DNA of 7,125 bases, taken from the NCBI GenBank assembly GCA_937141995.1, contig CAKZQX010000340.1:1-7125 (forward strand), in the 5' to 3' direction. Of the stretch, positions 5,915 through 7,125 are shown piece by piece (position 1 is the stretch's first letter; each line of letters opens with the position of its first letter). This stretch comes from an uncultured Chloroflexaceae bacterium (GTDB lineage Bacteria; Chloroflexota; Chloroflexia; Chloroflexales; Chloroflexaceae). Position numbers and translations under genes: made by a program. The notes beneath the pieces are model-generated. The model saw only the letters and a program-made list of their open reading frames with translations. It ran no database searches and was not told the origin of the DNA.

Positions 5915-5967
5915 GGAGTCCCGGCTTCAGCCGGTTACGGCCGCACACCGGCTAAAGCCGGGACTCC
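5915..5967. repeat. REP-like palindromic element, 20-bp arms
   Basis: Arms 5915-5934 and 5948-5967 are inverse copies matching at 19 of 20 positions. Each starts from the outside with GGAGTCCCGGCTT and ends inward with AGCCGG, around a 13-nt loop. No T-tract follows on either strand, so it is not a standard intrinsic terminator. The sequence resembles dispersed REP-type palindromes that I recall from Chloroflexota and some other phyla; copy number in this genome cannot be judged from one window. It could stabilise the 3' end of the permease message or lower binding-protein read-through. Confidence 0.75.
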
Positions 5968-5988
5968 AACGCCGAGGTTGTGCTGGAG

Positions 5989-6037
5989 TGAACACTACCC
6001 AAAATCTACAGGATACAGCCTACGGATCACGAACTAC
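5989..6037. repeat. Degenerate heptamer array E after the permease gene
   Basis: Read on the minus strand, GTAGTTC, GTGATCC, GTAGGCT, GTATCCT and GTAGATT follow at exact 7-bp steps (6037 down to 6003). Two weaker units continue to 5989. All five clear units begin GT followed by a purine. GTGATCC also occurs in array A, so the two appear to share a unit family, here in the opposite orientation. The TAG stop of the permease gene (6034-6036) lies in the first unit. Divergence makes this the least certain array. Confidence 0.5.
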
Positions 6038-6834
6038 TGCTCCCGCAGCGATGTATGCCAGGGCATTGCCAGGCGTTCCAGCCGCACAATCACCAGGTAG
6101 AACACAATGCCAAACAGACAGGCCACGAGGATTGCGGCCCAGGCATCGCGGGTGTGCAGGATACCCGCCTCGGTCTTGATAAAGACCCCCAGCGCATTGC
6201 GCGGACCACCAAAGAATTCTGCCACCACCGCGCCGATCATGCTGAGGGTTGAGCAGATCTTGAGCGCATTAAAGAGGTAGGGCAGCGTCGCCGGCAATCG
6301 CACCTTGAGAAAGATATCGCGCTGGCGGGCGGCATAGGAGTGCAGCAGTTGAATCGCCTCCGGGTTGGGCGAATTCAGGCCACGATAAACATTGACCAGT
6401 GTAGGAAAGAAGGTCATGACTACCACCACGCCGATCTTCGAGGCCGGACTGGTGCTGCCCAGCCAGATGCCCATCAGCGGGGAGAGCGCCACAATCGGCA
6501 CGGCGCTGGCCCCGACCGCAAAGGGGATCAACCCGTCGGCTGCGCCGCGCCAGCGCACGCAGAGTGCCGCCACCAGCGATCCGAGCGTGCAGCCGATTAC
6601 AAAGCCAGCCAGTGCCTGGCTAAAGGTGAACAGCCCGATGCCGAGCAAAAAGTCTGCCTGACTTAAGAAAGTCTCTACGATGGCGCTGGGTGGCGGCAGC
6701 AGGTAAAGCGGGATGCCAAAGCCGCGTACCGCCCCTTCCCACAGGCCGATCACCAGCATAAACGTAATGAGCGGCGGCAGCGAAACCCGAACAATCCGTC
6801 TGGTTGTTTGTGCAGTTGAGGTTGTTATTGCCAT
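6034..6834 (-). CDS. ABC transporter permease, SsuC/TauC/ThiX type (BPD_transp_1)
   Basis: A 266-residue inner-membrane permease of the binding-protein-dependent family. Hydrophobic segments are seen at about 18-37, 66-92, 102-124, 134-150, 193-208 and 233-252. YLLPPPSAIVETF (about 44-56) is the typical periplasmic-side motif of nitrate/taurine/alkanesulfonate permeases. The cytoplasmic EAA loop that contacts the ATPase begins EAIQLLHSYAA at residue 159 and ends VRLPATLPYLF (178-188). It has SYAAR in place of the usual Gly-Ala-Ser and is three residues longer than the common form, as I recall for pyrimidine/thiamin-precursor and riboflavin-type members. The ATG at 6834 lacks a strong Shine-Dalgarno because its leader lies in heptamer array D. 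It follows the ATPase gene, and together with the binding protein at 4558 completes one importer. Stop is TAG, inside array E. Confidence 0.92.
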   Translation of the reverse strand: MAITTSTAQTTRRIVRVSLPPLITFMLVIGLWEGAVRGFGIPLYLLPPPSAIVETFLSQADFLLGIGLFTFSQALAGFVIGCTLGSLVAALCVRWRGAADGLIPFAVGASAVPIVALSPLMGIWLGSTSPASKIGVVVVMTFFPTLVNVYRGLNSPNPEAIQLLHSYAARQRDIFLKVRLPATLPYLFNALKICSTLSMIGAVVAEFFGGPRNALGVFIKTEAGILHTRDAWAAILVACLFGIVFYLVIVRLERLAMPWHTSLREQ

Positions 6835-6842
6835 AGCTTTAT

Positions 6843-6933
6843 TTCGTCTCTCGCCTCACGTCTCTTGCTTCACGTTTCACGCCGCATATCGCTCGCCGCA
6901 CGTTTCACGCTGCACGTCTCACGCGCTACATTT
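6843..6933. repeat. Heptamer tandem array D (CACGTYT family)
   Basis: Thirteen 7-bp steps keep phase from 6843 to 6933. The clearest units are CACGTCT (6857, 6913), CACGTTT (6871, 6899), CACGCCG (6878), CACGCTG (6906) and CACGCGC (6920), interspersed with decayed ones such as CTTGCTT and CATATCG. The array occupies essentially the whole gap between ATPase and permease genes, leaving only about 8 bp before the permease ATG. It includes the ATPase TAG stop (6926-6928) and its last codon or two. The unit is unrelated in sequence to those of arrays A-C. Confidence 0.72.
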
Positions 6934-7125
6934 CGCGCAGGCTCTCGCGTACCTGGGTAATCAGTTCAAAGAAGCGGGGCGACTCACGGGTGGTAATATC
7001 GCGCGGACGCGGCAGATCAATCGGCACCACGCGGTCAATCCGGCCGGGGCGGGGCGACATAACCACCACCCGGTCGGAGAGAAACACCGCCTCTGAGATG
7101 CTGTGGGTGACAAAAATAATCGTCG
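6926..7125 (-). CDS. ABC transporter ATP-binding protein, nitrate/sulfonate/taurine type (C-terminal part)
   Basis: The C-terminal 65 residues of an ATPase whose gene continues beyond the right edge. It starts in the core with TIIFVTHSISEA, where the His of VTHS is the switch (H-loop) histidine, followed by VFLSDRVVVMSPRPGRI, characteristic of SsuB/TauB/NrtD-type ATPases. The tail VVPIDLPRPRDITTRESPRFFELITQVRESL is also typical of that group; Walker A, Walker B and the signature motif lie outside the window. It would sit on the cytoplasmic face and drive import through the permease encoded 91 bp downstream. The frame closes with TAG at 6926-6928, inside heptamer array D. No frameshift is seen in the visible part. 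Confidence 0.9.
   Translation of the reverse strand, partial: TIIFVTHSISEAVFLSDRVVVMSPRPGRIDRVVPIDLPRPRDITTRESPRFFELITQVRESLREM

Larger units (their letters stand above)
5677..6033. other. Longest gene-free stretch, between permease and binding-protein genes
   Basis: This roughly 350-bp gap holds, from right to left, a degenerate heptamer array against the permease stop (5989-6037), a REP-like palindrome (5915-5967) with a solitary extra arm (5867-5878), and an AT-richer patch (about 5829-5860) with a possible promoter. Toward the binding-protein gene there is a short CAATGC/GCATTG inverted repeat (5758-5770) and an orphan Shine-Dalgarno-like AAAGGAGGAG on the minus strand (about 5722-5731) with no start codon at a useful distance. 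No convincing gene or known riboswitch was recognised. Confidence 0.5.

Noticed and set aside
5703..5948. Small minus-strand open frames in the permease/binding-protein gap
   Set aside because: They run through the REP-like palindrome, lack ribosome sites and give translations without any recognisable family features.
5915..5967. Intrinsic terminator of the permease gene
   Set aside because: The stem is strong but no T-run follows on either strand, and a half copy nearby fits a REP-type element better.

Overview
The window looks like a chromosomal segment from a bacterium of moderately high GC, most likely a Chloroflexota member of the Chloroflexia/Anaerolineae type. That placement is an inference. 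It rests on Chloroflexota-like lipoprotein and NMT1-type binding-protein sequences, an F420-type luciferase-like oxidoreductase, a palindromic 'GGAGTCCCGGCTT...' element and degenerate 7-bp tandem repeats between genes. No marker gene is present to prove it.

Layout. At the left edge a small YwbE-family gene (57-296, +) runs toward the rest of the window. It meets a convergent block of seven minus-strand genes that fills everything else. In transcription order (right to left) these are: the C-terminal end of an ABC transporter ATPase (6926-7125, cut by the window edge); an SsuC/TauC/ThiX-type permease (6034-6834); an NMT1/THI5-like lipoprotein substrate-binding protein (4558-5655); a nitrilase-superfamily amidohydrolase resembling beta-ureidopropionase (3561-4397); an LLM-class, putatively F420-dependent oxidoreductase (2409-3446); a dihydropyrimidinase/hydantoinase (944-2338); and a small orphan lipoprotein (384-830).

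Function. The transporter is of the class that imports pyrimidine-like, sulfonate or flavin/thiamin-precursor compounds. The two hydrolases are steps two and three of reductive pyrimidine degradation: ring opening of a dihydropyrimidine or hydantoin, then hydrolysis of the resulting N-carbamoyl amino acid. No dihydropyrimidine dehydrogenase is visible; the LLM oxidoreductase sits where that redox step would be expected. The simplest reading is an uptake-and-breakdown cluster for a cyclic ureide (uracil/thymine, hydantoin or a modified base), with the LLM enzyme supplying the redox chemistry. The exact substrate cannot be read from sequence.

Most striking non-coding feature. Five successive intergenic gaps inside this block (ATPase/permease, permease/binding protein, binding protein/amidase, amidase/LLM, LLM/dihydropyrimidinase) each hold a tandem array with a 7-bp period. 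The unit differs from gap to gap: CACGTYT, GTRRTCY, TTAACGG/TTAGGGG, the same family again, and GTAATCC followed in phase by CTGCYTA. Two arrays switch strand midway and form long inverted repeats. In all five the upstream gene's stop is TAG and lies within or at the edge of the array, and the last codons of some genes are made of repeat units. The two gaps beyond the dihydropyrimidinase lack such arrays. A separate REP-like 20-bp-arm palindrome lies between the permease and binding-protein genes.
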